Positions 33,720 to 43,500 of a stretch of DNA of 64,000 bases are shown piece after piece; position 1 is the first letter of the stretch, and every line of letters begins with the position of its first letter. The position numbers and the translations under genes were made by a program. The notes beneath the pieces were generated by a model, which did not search any database, had not been told where the DNA came from, and saw only the letters and a program-made list of their open reading frames with translations. The DNA lies in contig JAWKUK010000009.1 in NCBI GenBank assembly GCA_041398605.1, forward strand, positions 124,001 through 188,000. The letters are read 5' to 3'. Source of the stretch: JAWKUK01 sp041398605. GTDB taxonomy: Bacteria > Planctomycetota > UBA1135 > GCA-002686595.

Positions 33720-36116
33720 TCAGCGGCCCTTGGAGACGCCCAGCGAGCGGGGCGGGACGCGCAGGCGGCCGCCGTCCGAGAAGCGCACGTCGAGCGCCTT
33801 GGCGCCGCTGTTGTACGCGGCATAGGTGCGTACGCCGTCTTTGACGAAGACCGTCGCGAGCGGGTGGCTCGCGGTCACGCCGGCGTCGTTCACGCCGAGG
33901 CGGTCGAGCGTGTGGCACCAGTGCAACATGAACGCGCGCGAGTTGCCGCCCTCGATGTTGCCTGTCGCATGCTGCGCGAGGAGCGCGACGGCGTCGCTCG
34001 GGTCCGTCAGCGCGTGGAACAGCAACAGCAGGTCGCCCCAGCCGCGGCCGTAGTCGCGGCCATCTTCGCGCACGGCAATGACGCGGTCGTGGTTCTCGCG
34101 GACGTAGTCGGGGTGCCGGCCCAAATACAGCGAGGCGGGCGTAAAGGGCAGCCAATTGATCCCATGGATGCAATCGATCGAGCCGGAGAACCACGTGCCG
34201 AAGGCGCCCTTGCCGCCCCACACCATCCCGAGCTGCACGTTCGGGAAGTCGGCGGGGAAGTTGGTGCCGGACACGTCAAACCAATACTCCTCGATCGCAG
34301 TGCGCTCGGTGTTGAACAAGAACACACCCGTGTCGCGCAGCGCAGCGTCGCCGAGCGCCTCGCCCCACAGGATCATCCCGTACCATGCATTGAGCGACTC
34401 CGAGGACGACTCCTGGTTGTTCCCGTCTGCGAAGTCCGCGTCGCCGGACGCCCATGAGTGCCCCGCATAAAGGTCGAAGCAGCGCAAGCGCGGAAAGAGC
34501 GGGTCCGCGCGCTCGGTCGAGGCGATGTCACGGATCAAGAGCTCGACCATCGGCGCCCACTTGCGGCCCCATTTCGGATCCAGCCGTGCGACCTCTGCCG
34601 CGGCGCGAATGAAGTATCCGTAGTGGAAGTGGTGATCGTTCAGCCGCTTGTCGCTGCCGTAGGACGGGCGATTGCCGATCAGCGCGCCCCAGCGCGCGTC
34701 GTAATAGAAGAGCGGCGCGACCTCGGCAGGTGACGCGGTGAACCAATCCTCGAGGCGCCGGCGCAGCTCCGCGACGAAGACGCCCTGCAGCGCGCGCTCG
34801 CCGGCGGCCTCGGCGATGCCGCTGAGCGTCGCGAGCCGGCCGAGGCGCTTGCCTTCCCAATAGGTATCGCCCCACTCGGCGCGCTGGGCATCGGCGGCGC
34901 ACCGATCCGCCTCCGCGCGCAGCTGCGCCAATAGCTCCGGGCGCGCGCCGATGCCCTCACGCGGCAGCAGCGGCAGGACACCTTGCATGGGTACGCGCGT
35001 CTCGAAGCTGTCGCCTGCGCCGACCCTCAGCGCGCCACGCACCGAGCCGTACGCCCACGGGCCGAGCGCCGTGGTCGCGTACTTCCATTGGTGCGGATAC
35101 AGCGCGAACAACGTCCCGATCGCCGCGTCGCCCTCGCGCGCCTGCAGCTCGAACGCATAGCGCGCGCGGACGAAGCCCTCTTCGACGGCGTACGTGACAC
35201 GAGTGCCGACGACGTGGTTGTGGGCGCAGCGCGCGAACGCCGCGAGCGTCTCAGGCGCGTCGTCCGGCAAGAGCGCGAGGGAGAGATAGCCGGCGCCGCC
35301 ATGGTTGCGCAATGCGCCGCGCGTGGGCTCGCTCCAACGCGAGCCCGTAGCGCCGAAGAGCCCGTAGTGGTGGCCGTTCACGGTGACACCGAGGACCGCG
35401 TCGCCTCCCTCGCTGTCTGCCTGTCCCAGCGCCCCAGACCAAACGCGGGCGCCGCCCGTCAGGCGCACGACGGGGTCGCCGCCGGTCGATGCGCAGTACA
35501 CGAATGGGCTGCCGTGCCCAAAGGTCGCGTCGAGGCGCGCCTCGCCCGCCGCGAAGCGCGCCGTGACGAACCAATCCGAATGGCCCGCGTAGAGCGCCTC
35601 GGGGAACGCCGCGGCGCCGCTGAGGCCGAGGACGAGGTCCCCGCCCGGCTCGATCGCGCCGCCCGTGATCGCCGCGGGGCTGCCGTGGATCGCCGCGCCG
35701 GGATAACCGATGACGAGCCCCCCCGGCGTGCAATGCAGCGCGAGCGGATGGGCGAACAGGGCCCGTGAGAACGGTTGCCAGACGAGCGAGCTCCACCACT
35801 GGTTCGTCAGCGTCGGCCCGCTGAGGCCCGGGGCGCGGGAGATGCGCTCGGGGAGCGGCTCAATGCCGGGCGGGCGGGCGGTCGTGTAGCTGCCCGCCCC
35901 GGCGCTCACGATGGCGCGGCCCGTGGGACCCTGGCCCGGGTCCGCTCGCACCTGGGGCGCGTCCTGGCCCGCCGCGGGGGGCGCGCTTACAGCGAACCAG
36001 CAGCTCAGGGGCAGGCAACTGACGGGCAGGCAGAGGGCGAGGAGCCGGCCCCCAAACGGGGCTCGACCGCTGTGGGAGCGCCGCGCTCGGACGGGGGCGG
36101 CGCAAACTTGGAACAT
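33720..36116 (-). CDS. Secreted GH81 endo-beta-1,3-glucanase
   Basis: About 798 residues from the ATG at 36116 (MFQVCAAPVRARRSHSG), followed by a hydrophobic export segment (LLALCLPVSCLPLSCWFAVS); a lipobox-like LPLSC there might make it a lipoprotein. An N-terminal beta-sandwich starts with LSGPTLTNQWWSSLVWQPFS. The (alpha/alpha)6 catalytic part shows the GH81 signatures RLNDHHFHYGYFIRAAAEV, CFDLYAGHSWASGDADFADG and GNNQESSSESLNAWYGMILWG, the last with the catalytic Glu region. GH81 enzymes cut laminarin and curdlan internally. It is divergent from a secreted-protein gene and near a sugar porter, a GH16 and a phosphorylase-like gene, all fitting beta-1,3-glucan use. In-frame sequence upstream of 36116 is not protein-like. 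Confidence 0.9.
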   Translation of the reverse strand: MFQVCAAPVRARRSHSGRAPFGGRLLALCLPVSCLPLSCWFAVSAPPAAGQDAPQVRADPGQGPTGRAIVSAGAGSYTTARPPGIEPLPERISRAPGLSGPTLTNQWWSSLVWQPFSRALFAHPLALHCTPGGLVIGYPGAAIHGSPAAITGGAIEPGGDLVLGLSGAAAFPEALYAGHSDWFVTARFAAGEARLDATFGHGSPFVYCASTGGDPVVRLTGGARVWSGALGQADSEGGDAVLGVTVNGHHYGLFGATGSRWSEPTRGALRNHGGAGYLSLALLPDDAPETLAAFARCAHNHVVGTRVTYAVEEGFVRARYAFELQAREGDAAIGTLFALYPHQWKYATTALGPWAYGSVRGALRVGAGDSFETRVPMQGVLPLLPREGIGARPELLAQLRAEADRCAADAQRAEWGDTYWEGKRLGRLATLSGIAEAAGERALQGVFVAELRRRLEDWFTASPAEVAPLFYYDARWGALIGNRPSYGSDKRLNDHHFHYGYFIRAAAEVARLDPKWGRKWAPMVELLIRDIASTERADPLFPRLRCFDLYAGHSWASGDADFADGNNQESSSESLNAWYGMILWGEALGDAALRDTGVFLFNTERTAIEEYWFDVSGTNFPADFPNVQLGMVWGGKGAFGTWFSGSIDCIHGINWLPFTPASLYLGRHPDYVRENHDRVIAVREDGRDYGRGWGDLLLLFHALTDPSDAVALLAQHATGNIEGGNSRAFMLHWCHTLDRLGVNDAGVTASHPLATVFVKDGVRTYAAYNSGAKALDVRFSDGGRLRVPPRSLGVSKGR

Positions 36117-36311
36117 TCGGTCTAGAATTACGAGTCTCACCCAGCTCCTCACCGCGCTCAGGCGCGCCCGCTCTCGCCAAGCGCAGCCCTCCACGCCACC
36201 CGCCGCCCAGCAGGGCCGCCCATGGGGGACGCAGGGTTCCCGGATCCGAACACCGTGCACCAGCGAAAGAGAGGGTACCCCGGCGAAATGTACACGACCC
36301 TCGTAGACTTT

Positions 36312-36325
36312 AGAACGACCGTTCT
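36312..36325 (+). promoter_or_regulatory. Palindrome between divergent GH81 and secreted-protein genes
   Basis: AGAAC-GACC-GTTCT is a 5-4-5 inverted repeat, 33 bases before the ATG at 36359. It may be an operator for the divergent pair. It resembles a GAAC-N4-GTTC LexA-type box of Gram-positive bacteria, but the context gives no reason for SOS control. Confidence 0.3.
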
Positions 36326-36358
36326 CCTATGCGGCCTCCCCGCACGCACTCCACGCTG

Positions 36359-37558
36359 ATGAAGCTCCACACACTCGCGCTCACCCCCGCCGCGCTCGCC
36401 GCGTCGCTCGCCCTCGCCTCCGTCGCGTCGGCGCAAGTCCAACCGGTCTCCTTCGAGTCGTTCGACTACGTGCCTCCGGCGCTGCTGGGCAACCAGAACG
36501 GCGGCTCGGGCTGGGCGACGCCCTGGGACATCCTCGGCCTCGGCACCGAGATCGTCGTGTTCGACCTCTCGGTCAACCCTCCGTTCCCGATCGCGGACAG
36601 TATCGGCAACTATGCTGGCCAGGCCGTCGAGTTCGTCGGCGCGGAGCGTTACCCGAGCGCGTTGAACCACGCCGACATCCACGACGGCGTCGGCTTCGGC
36701 CGCGACGGCGCGACGATCTGGATCTCGTTCCGCACGTGGAACTACCAACAATTCGGCACCCACTTCGGCTCGCTGTCCCTGTTCAACGACGCGGGCGCTG
36801 GCGACGTGGAAGAGCTGCTGCTCGGCTCGCCTTGGGGTACGTACGCGTGGGGCATCGACGACGAGGGCCCCAACGGTACGGGCCCCATTCCGATCAACGG
36901 CACGTCCGACACGACGCCCGTCCGCATCGTGACACGCATCGACTTCATGCCGGGCCAAGAGCGCGTGCAGATGTGGCTCAACCCCGCCGTCCCGCACCCC
37001 ACCTCCGGGGCGCAGCTCGACGAGATGGTGCACGACTTCCGCTGGACGAAGATCCGCCTCAACTCGGGCGGCAGCGGGAGCCACTACTTCTGGGACGAGA
37101 TCATCATCGAGAAGGGTGATCCCGGCTCAACGATCGGCACGCCGTACTGCGGCCCGGCCGCAGCGAACTCGACCGGCAACCCGGCGGTCATCGAAGCGAG
37201 CGGCTCGACCGTCGTCGCGCAGAACAACCTCTCGCTGCGCGCTCGGACGCTGCCGAACAACGCCTTCGGCTTCTTCTTGACGAGCCGCACGCAGGGCTTC
37301 GTTCAGAACCCCGGCGGCAGCCAGGGCTCGCTGTGCCTCGGGGGCGCGATCGGCCGCTACGTCGCCGCTGGGCAGATCAAGAACTCCGGGACGATGGGCG
37401 AGTTCTCGCTGCCGCTCAACCTGACGGCGACGCCGACGCCGACAGGCCTCGTGTCGGTCCTCCCCGGTGAAGCGTGGAACTTCCAGGCCTGGTACCGCGA
37501 CGCGATCAACGGCGTCGCGACCTCGAACTTCACGGACGGCTTGCGCGTCCAATTCTGA
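36359..37558 (+). CDS. Secreted protein with shared C-terminal domain, in the glucan locus
   Basis: 399 residues, signal peptide ending ASVASAQ. The first 240 residues are beta-rich and resemble a concanavalin/laminin-G-like sandwich (FESFDYVPPALLGNQNGG, GATIWISFRTWNYQQFG, VRIVTRIDFMPGQERVQMWL). The last 130 residues are the C-terminal domain found in four genes of this window: YCGPAAANSTG, NAFGFFLTSRTQG, PGGSQGSLCLGGAIGRY, NFQAWYRD and ATSNFTDGLRVQF. Having no catalytic residues in evidence, it may bind glycans on or outside the cell. It is divergent from GH81 and followed by a perfect hairpin. Binding is an inference. Confidence 0.8.
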   Translation: MKLHTLALTPAALAASLALASVASAQVQPVSFESFDYVPPALLGNQNGGSGWATPWDILGLGTEIVVFDLSVNPPFPIADSIGNYAGQAVEFVGAERYPSALNHADIHDGVGFGRDGATIWISFRTWNYQQFGTHFGSLSLFNDAGAGDVEELLLGSPWGTYAWGIDDEGPNGTGPIPINGTSDTTPVRIVTRIDFMPGQERVQMWLNPAVPHPTSGAQLDEMVHDFRWTKIRLNSGGSGSHYFWDEIIIEKGDPGSTIGTPYCGPAAANSTGNPAVIEASGSTVVAQNNLSLRARTLPNNAFGFFLTSRTQGFVQNPGGSQGSLCLGGAIGRYVAAGQIKNSGTMGEFSLPLNLTATPTPTGLVSVLPGEAWNFQAWYRDAINGVATSNFTDGLRVQF

Positions 37559-37641
37559 TCGCAAAGCGGCACCGCTGACGTGCCGAGCCACGTGTGTGCG
37601 GCGCCCCGCGTGCGCCGGGCCGCTGGAGTGTTCGCAACAAC

Positions 37642-37679
37642 CACGTCCCCCGATAGCTCGAATGCTATCGGGGGACGTG
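37642..37679 (+). terminator. Perfect 16-bp hairpin, likely terminator
   Basis: CACGTCCCCCGATAGC pairs fully with GCTATCGGGGGACGTG around the loop TCGAAT, about 80 bases after the secreted-protein stop. The T-tract is absent, so it may act as a bidirectional or Rho-assisted terminator or as an RNA-stabilising stem. Confidence 0.75.
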
Positions 37680-37817
37680 CTTCAATGACGCCCCCATCTT
37701 CGAGCCGCGTGATCGCGCTCTGCGTGTCGACGCGGAGCTGACCGAGCCGCGCACGCCGCTGCCCTCCCCGCGAGCTCACCCTTGACTCGCAGCCTCGGCC
37801 CCCCCCGAGCCCCCCCC

Positions 37818-39383
37818 ATGACAGAGCCCCAAGGCCGCGCTTCTTACCCTCTCCTCGTCGCGCTCGTCGTCGCCATGGGCGGCTTCTTGATGGGCTTTGA
37901 CAGCGCCGTCATCTCTGGCGTCGTCGATCCAGTGCGGGCGGAGTTCAAGCTGACCGCGGACGAAGTGGGGTGGGCCGTCGCGTGCTTGACGCTCGGCTCG
38001 ACGATCGCGATGGCCTTCGCTGGCCCGCTCGCGGACCGCCTGGGCCGCAAGCGCGTCTTGATGGCGACCGCGGCGCTGTTCACGGTCTCCGCGATCGGGA
38101 GCGCGCTGGCGCCGAGCAACTTGATCCTCGTCATCGCGCGCATCGTCGGCGGCTTCGGCGTCGGCGGCGCCTTGCTCATCGCGCCGATCTACATCGCCGA
38201 GATCGCGCCGCCCGCCCAGCGCGGCCGGCTCGTGTCGTTCAACCAGCTCAACATCGTGCTCGGCTTCTCCGCCGCGTTCTTCTCGAACTACTTCCTCGAG
38301 GGCGCGGGCATGAGCTGGCGCTGGATGCTCGGCGTCGAGGCGATCCCCGCGGTGCTCTACCTGGTCCTGCTCACGCTCGTACCCGAGAGCCCGCGCTGGC
38401 TGGCCGGACAAGGACACGACGCGCGCGCGCTCGCCGTCTTGGAGCGCGTCAACGGCCCGTCCGCCGCCGCCACGGCGCTGCGCTCGATGAAAGAGAGCCT
38501 CGCGCAAGCCCGCAACCAGTCGCGTGCTCGGCTCAGCGACATCTTCAACAAGCGCATGCGGCGCGTCATGGTGATCGCGCTGGGGCTGGGCTTCTTCCAG
38601 CAGATCACGGGCATCAACGCGATCTTCTACTATTCGACGACGATCTTCGCGATGGCCGGCGCGGCGCGCGACATCGCGCTCGGGCACGCGATCCTCGTCG
38701 GGCTCGTCAACGTCTTCTTCACGTTGATCGCGATGCGCTTGATCGACCGCGCGGGGCGTAAGCCGCTCCTGCTCGTCGGGACCGCGGTCATGACCGCGGC
38801 GTTGTTCACGAACGCTGCTGCGTTCTCGGCTGCCAAGTACCGCATGTCGGTCGACACGGTCGACAAGCTGAGCGCGATCGATTCCCCGCTGCCGCCCGAG
38901 GCCGTCGCAGCGCTGCGGGCCGTCCAGGACCGCGAGTTCGGCGACCAGCTTGAGTTCAATGCCGCGCTCCGCGCCGCAGCGGCTGAACAGGGCCCCACAG
39001 CCGTCGCCGCCATCGGCGGCAAGCTCGAGGACCTCGCCAAGGACGCGCTCGAGATCAACGGCCTCCTCGTCCTCATCGCGATCTGCGGCTTCATCGCCGG
39101 CTTCGCGATCTCGCTGGGCCCGGTGATGTGGGCGATGTTCTCCGAGATCTTCCCGACACACCTGCGCGGCCTGGCGATCTCGGTCGCGGGCTTCTTCAAC
39201 TCAGCGGTCTCGTTCGGGGTGCAGCAGCTCTTCCCGCGCGGGATGGAGACGCTCGGCCCGGCGGGCGTCTTCGCGATCTTCGGCTCCTTCGCGGCGCTCG
39301 CGTTCCTCTTCACGATCTTCATCATCCCCGAGACCAAGGGGCGCACGCTCGAAGAGCTCGAAGCGCTCCTCGTCCGCGACTGA
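37818..39383 (+). CDS. MFS sugar porter
   Basis: 521 residues, 12 membrane segments. The sugar-porter signatures are present: GFDSAVISGVV in helix 1, PLADRLGRKRVLM in loop 2-3, APIYIAEIAPPAQRGRLVS, PESPRWLAGQGHDARAL after helix 6, QQITGINAIFYYSTTIF in helix 7, RLIDRAGRKPLLL and IPETKGRTLEELE at the end. A roughly 90-residue insert (about residues 310-420) between helices 9 and 10 is longer than usual. It probably moves glucose or a small glucan fragment by H+ symport. It is followed 14 bases later by the GH16 gene on the same strand, so the two are likely co-transcribed. The start at the ATG at 37818 is chosen over a GTG at 37782. Confidence 0.93.
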   Translation: MTEPQGRASYPLLVALVVAMGGFLMGFDSAVISGVVDPVRAEFKLTADEVGWAVACLTLGSTIAMAFAGPLADRLGRKRVLMATAALFTVSAIGSALAPSNLILVIARIVGGFGVGGALLIAPIYIAEIAPPAQRGRLVSFNQLNIVLGFSAAFFSNYFLEGAGMSWRWMLGVEAIPAVLYLVLLTLVPESPRWLAGQGHDARALAVLERVNGPSAAATALRSMKESLAQARNQSRARLSDIFNKRMRRVMVIALGLGFFQQITGINAIFYYSTTIFAMAGAARDIALGHAILVGLVNVFFTLIAMRLIDRAGRKPLLLVGTAVMTAALFTNAAAFSAAKYRMSVDTVDKLSAIDSPLPPEAVAALRAVQDREFGDQLEFNAALRAAAAEQGPTAVAAIGGKLEDLAKDALEINGLLVLIAICGFIAGFAISLGPVMWAMFSEIFPTHLRGLAISVAGFFNSAVSFGVQQLFPRGMETLGPAGVFAIFGSFAALAFLFTIFIIPETKGRTLEELEALLVRD

Positions 39384-39397
39384 AAGGCGAGCCCGGC

Positions 39398-40591
39398 ATG
39401 CGACTCACACGCTCGATCATCCTCGCGCTCGCGGCCTCGTTCGCGAGCTGCCACGCTCCGCTCCCCGGTGGCGCGGCGCTACAACCGAGCGCGCGCGCGG
39501 ACCTCCACGCGACCCTCTCCGAAGGCGCGGCCCAGCGCGACTTCACGCTCGACGTGCCCGTCACGGGCCGCTACCGGTGCGACATCGCGCTGACGGCGCC
39601 CGACGGCGCCGAGGTCTGGGTCGAGGACTACATCGGCAATCCAGATGGACGCAGCTACGACGTGACGGGTCCGATCCCCGTGCCGTCGATGCCGGGGCGA
39701 CAGCTGGTCTCGCGCAGCGGTTCGCCGCTCGCCGCGGGCGCGCACCCGATGCGCCTCCACTCCAACGGCGCGCAGTGCACGATCGAATCGGTCACGTTCA
39801 CGCTGATCCGCCCGCACGTGGAGACGCCGCAGTCGCTGACCCAACGCACGACCGGCGACGAGTGGGCGCTCGTCTGGTCAGACGAGTTCGACGGCCATGG
39901 ACTACCGGACCCGACCAAGTGGACCCATGACATCGGCGACTGGGGCTGGGGCAACCGCGAGCCACAGTGCTACACGGAGGGCCGCGTCGAGAACGCGCGC
40001 CAGGAGGGGGGCCACCTCATCATCGAGGCGCGCCCCGATGACCTCGGCTACGCCTGGACATCGGCGCGCCTGACGACGCGCGGCAAGGTCAGCTTCCTCT
40101 ACGGGCGCATCGAGATCCGCGCCAAGGTGCCTGCGACGGACGGTACGTGGGCTGCGGGCTGGACGCTCGGCGACGCCTACCGCGACGAGCGCTCGTGGCC
40201 GTATTGCGGCGAGATCGACATTTGCGAGGCCGTCGGGCGCGAGATCGACGACGTCACGGGCGACGGCCTCAACCACGCCTCGTGCCACACGCGCGCCTAC
40301 TACTTCAAGCAGGGCAACCACATCTCGAACGTCCTGCCCGTGGCGGACATGAGCGGGACGTTCCACGACTACGTGTGCGAGTGGGACGAGCGCGGGGTGC
40401 GCATGTTCGTGGACGGCGTCCACTACTACACCTACGACAAGACCGCCGACGCGTTGGAGTGGCCCTTCGGCGCGCCGCAGAACCTGATCTTGAACCTCGC
40501 GATGGGCGGCGGCATGGGGCAAGCGATCGCGCCGAACGCCGGCCCCCAGCGCTTTGTCATCGACCACGTCCGCGTCTACGAGCGCCGCTGA
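39398..40591 (+). CDS. Lipoprotein GH16 beta-glucanase (laminarinase-type)
   Basis: 397 residues with a lipoprotein signal (lipobox FASC). Residues about 25-135 form a beta-sandwich resembling a carbohydrate-binding module (VPVTGRYRCDIALTAPDG). Residues about 150-397 are the GH16 jelly roll with LVWSDEFDGHGLPDPTKW, NREPQCYTEGRVENAR, GRIEIRAKVPATDGTWAAGW, the catalytic GEIDICEAVG (ExDxxE) and the closing FVIDHVRVYERR. The family splits beta-1,3- or beta-1,3/1,4-glucans; the neighbouring GH81 favours laminarin. It lies between the MFS porter and the phosphorylase-like gene (8-base gap). An ATG further upstream overlaps the MFS gene and is rejected because the signal peptide starts at 39398. Confidence 0.93.
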   Translation: MRLTRSIILALAASFASCHAPLPGGAALQPSARADLHATLSEGAAQRDFTLDVPVTGRYRCDIALTAPDGAEVWVEDYIGNPDGRSYDVTGPIPVPSMPGRQLVSRSGSPLAAGAHPMRLHSNGAQCTIESVTFTLIRPHVETPQSLTQRTTGDEWALVWSDEFDGHGLPDPTKWTHDIGDWGWGNREPQCYTEGRVENARQEGGHLIIEARPDDLGYAWTSARLTTRGKVSFLYGRIEIRAKVPATDGTWAAGWTLGDAYRDERSWPYCGEIDICEAVGREIDDVTGDGLNHASCHTRAYYFKQGNHISNVLPVADMSGTFHDYVCEWDERGVRMFVDGVHYYTYDKTADALEWPFGAPQNLILNLAMGGGMGQAIAPNAGPQRFVIDHVRVYERR

Positions 40592-40599
40592 GATCCACT

Positions 40600-43500
40600 A
40601 TGCCGAGCGGTCCGATCTTCCTCGGGGAGGCGCCACTTTCCCGAGCCGAACAACCTGTCAGCGGCGCGTTTGTCGAGCACGAGGGCGCGCCCTGGTACCG
40701 CATCGAACACGCAGACCGGATGGCGCCGTTCTTCATGAGCGTCGTCAGCGACTCGGACCACTGGCTGTTTGTGTCAAGCCGCGGCGGCCTGACCGCAGGC
40801 CGTCGCAACGCCGACAGCGCGCTCTTCCCGTATACGACGGACGATCGTGTGCACGACTCGGCGGGGCAACGTGGTCCAGTGACCGTGCTGCACGTGACGC
40901 GCGGCGCGCGAACGTCGCGCTGGGAGCCGTTCCAAGGGGCGTACGACGGGGTCTACGACTGCGCGCGCAGCCTGTACAAGAACAAGGAGGGTGACCGGCT
41001 CCTGTTCGAGGAGGTCAACCGCACGCTCGGCCTGACGTTCCGCTACGAGTGGAGCACGAGCGAGCGCTTCGGCTTCGTGCGGCGCGTGCGCCTGACCGAA
41101 GACGGGCTCGGGCCAGTGTCGGTGCGGCTGCTCGACGGGCTGCTGGACCTGCTCCCAGCCGGCGTCGAGCGGCGCATGCAGGCCGACTTCAGCACGCTGA
41201 TCGACGCCTACAAGCGCTGCGAGTTGGAGCCCGATGGCCTCGCACTGTACCGCCTGAGCTCCGTGCCGGTCGACCGCGCCGAGCCGAGCGAGTCGCTCGC
41301 GGTGACGACCGTTTGGTGCGCGGGCCTCAGAGGCGCGCGCCGCTTGCTGTGCGCGCGCCAGTTGGAGGCCTTCCGGCGCGGCGAGGACGTCCACGGGGAG
41401 CACGATGTGCGCGGCGTGCGCGGCGCGTACCTCGTGCAAGCAGACGTCACGCTCGCCCAAGGCGCGCAGCAGCGCTGGGCGCTCGTCGCCGAGGTCGAGC
41501 AGGACACGTGCGCGGTCGTGGCGCTGCAGCGATACCTCAAGGACAGCCGCGCCGCCGGCGACGACCCGTTCGCGCAGGACCTCGCCGATGACATCGCCGC
41601 AGGGACGCGCCGGCTCGTGTCGCTCGTCACGCGCGCTGACGGGTTGCAGCTCACAGGCGAGCCCTTGGAGGACGCGCGGCACTTCGCGAACACCCTGTTC
41701 AACATCATGCGCGGCGGCGTGTTCGCCAGCGGCTACGCGCTCCCCGGCGCGGACCTCGCCGCGTTCGTGCGCGAGCTCGCCCCCCGTGTCGCAGCGCGGT
41801 GCGCGGCGTGGATCGACGCGCTGCCGTCGACGATCGACTTGGCCGAGGCGCGACAAACGGCGGAGGCGACCGGCGACGTAGACCTCGCGCGCGTCGTGTC
41901 CGAGTACTTGCCGCTGACGTTCAGCCGCCGCCACGGGGACCCGAGCCGACCCTGGAACGCGTTCTCGATCGAGGTGCGCCAGCGCGAGCGCTCGCCGTAC
42001 TCGTACCAGGGCAACTGGCGCGACATCTTCCAGAACTGGGAGGCCTTGTGCGCGTCGTTCCCCCGCTTCGCAGGCGCAGTGGTCGCGCGCTTCGTCAATT
42101 CCAGCACGGCGGACGGCTACAACCCCTACCGCGTCTCGCGCGAGGGCTTCGAATGGGAGACCCCCGACCCGGCGGACCCTTGGGCGTACATCGGCTATTG
42201 GGGCGACCACCAGGTCGTCTACTTGCTGCGGCTGCTCGAGCTGTGGCGACGTCACGAGCCGCGCGCGCTCGCCGCGGCGCTCGAGGACGAGCGCTTCGTC
42301 TACGCCGACGTGCCCTACAGGATCGCGCCCTACTCCGAGCTGCTCGTCGACCCGGCGAACACGATCCGGTACGACCACGAGCACGCCAGCGCGATCGCGG
42401 CGCGCGTCGCGGTCGAAGGGCACGAAGGTCGGCTCGTCCGTGACGCTGCGGGCGACGTCCTGCGGGTGACATTGACCGAGAAGCTCTTGCTGCCGGTGCT
42501 CGTCAAGCTCTCGAACCTCGTGCCCGAGGTTGGGATCTGGCTCAATACGCAGCGGCCGGAGTGGAACGACGCGAACAACGCCCTCGTCGGGCGCGGCGCC
42601 TCGGTGGTGACGCTGTGCCACCTGCGCAGCGCCCTCGCGCTGTACGTCGAGCTCTTCGAGCAGGCGCAGGGCGACGCGTCGCTCACCGTCGAAGTGGCGG
42701 CGTTCTGCGACGCCCTCGGCCGCGCATTGGAACGCGCTGGCGCGGCGCAGGCGGCGCCGCTCAGCCCAGCGATGCGCCGCCGTGTGACGGACGCGTTGGG
42801 CGCAGCTGGGAGCGCGCACCGAGTCGCCCTCTACGCCGACGGCTTCAGCGGACGGCGGGAGCCAGTTGCGTACGCCAAGCTCGCCGCGACGCTGCGCGAC
42901 GCGCTCGCTTGGGTCGAGCGCTCGATCGCCGCGAACCGCCGCGCGGACGGGCTCTATCACGCGTACAACCTGCTCGTGTTCCAGCCCGACGGCGGCCTCG
43001 GGGTGCGCCGCTTGCCCCTGATGCTCGAGGGGCAAGTCGCGATCCTCGGCTCGGGGCTCCTCGACGGCGCGGCGTCGGTCGAGGTGCTCGACGCGCTGCG
43101 CGCGAGCGACCTCTACCGCGCGGACCAACACAGCTACCTCCTGTACCCCGATCGGGACCTGCCGCGCTTCGTCGACAAGAACGAGATTCCGCCAGAGCGC
43201 GCCGCGACGGTCCCATTGTTCGCCGCGCTGGTCGCCGCAGGGGACCGCAGCGTCGTGCGGCGTGACGTCGAGGGCGCGCTGCACTTCGCGCCCGAGCTGC
43301 GCAACGCGCGCCAGTTGGAGCGCGCGCTCGACGCGCTGGAGCGCGGCGGCGCGCGTGACCTCGTCCGCGCGGGCCGCGCGCAAGCGCTCGCGCTCTACGA
43401 GGACGTGTTCGACCACGCAGGCTTCACTGGGCGCTCCGGGACGTTCTACGGCTACGAGGGCCTCGGCTGCATCTACTGGCACCAGGTCTCAAAGCTGCTG

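Noticed and set aside
36312..36325. LexA box controlling an SOS operon
   Set aside because: The genes on both sides are a glucanase and a secreted protein; only the sequence pattern fits.
40774..43482. Minus-strand open frame of 902 codons
   Set aside because: It is antisense to the phosphorylase-like gene, which has conserved blocks and a start joined to the GH16 gene.
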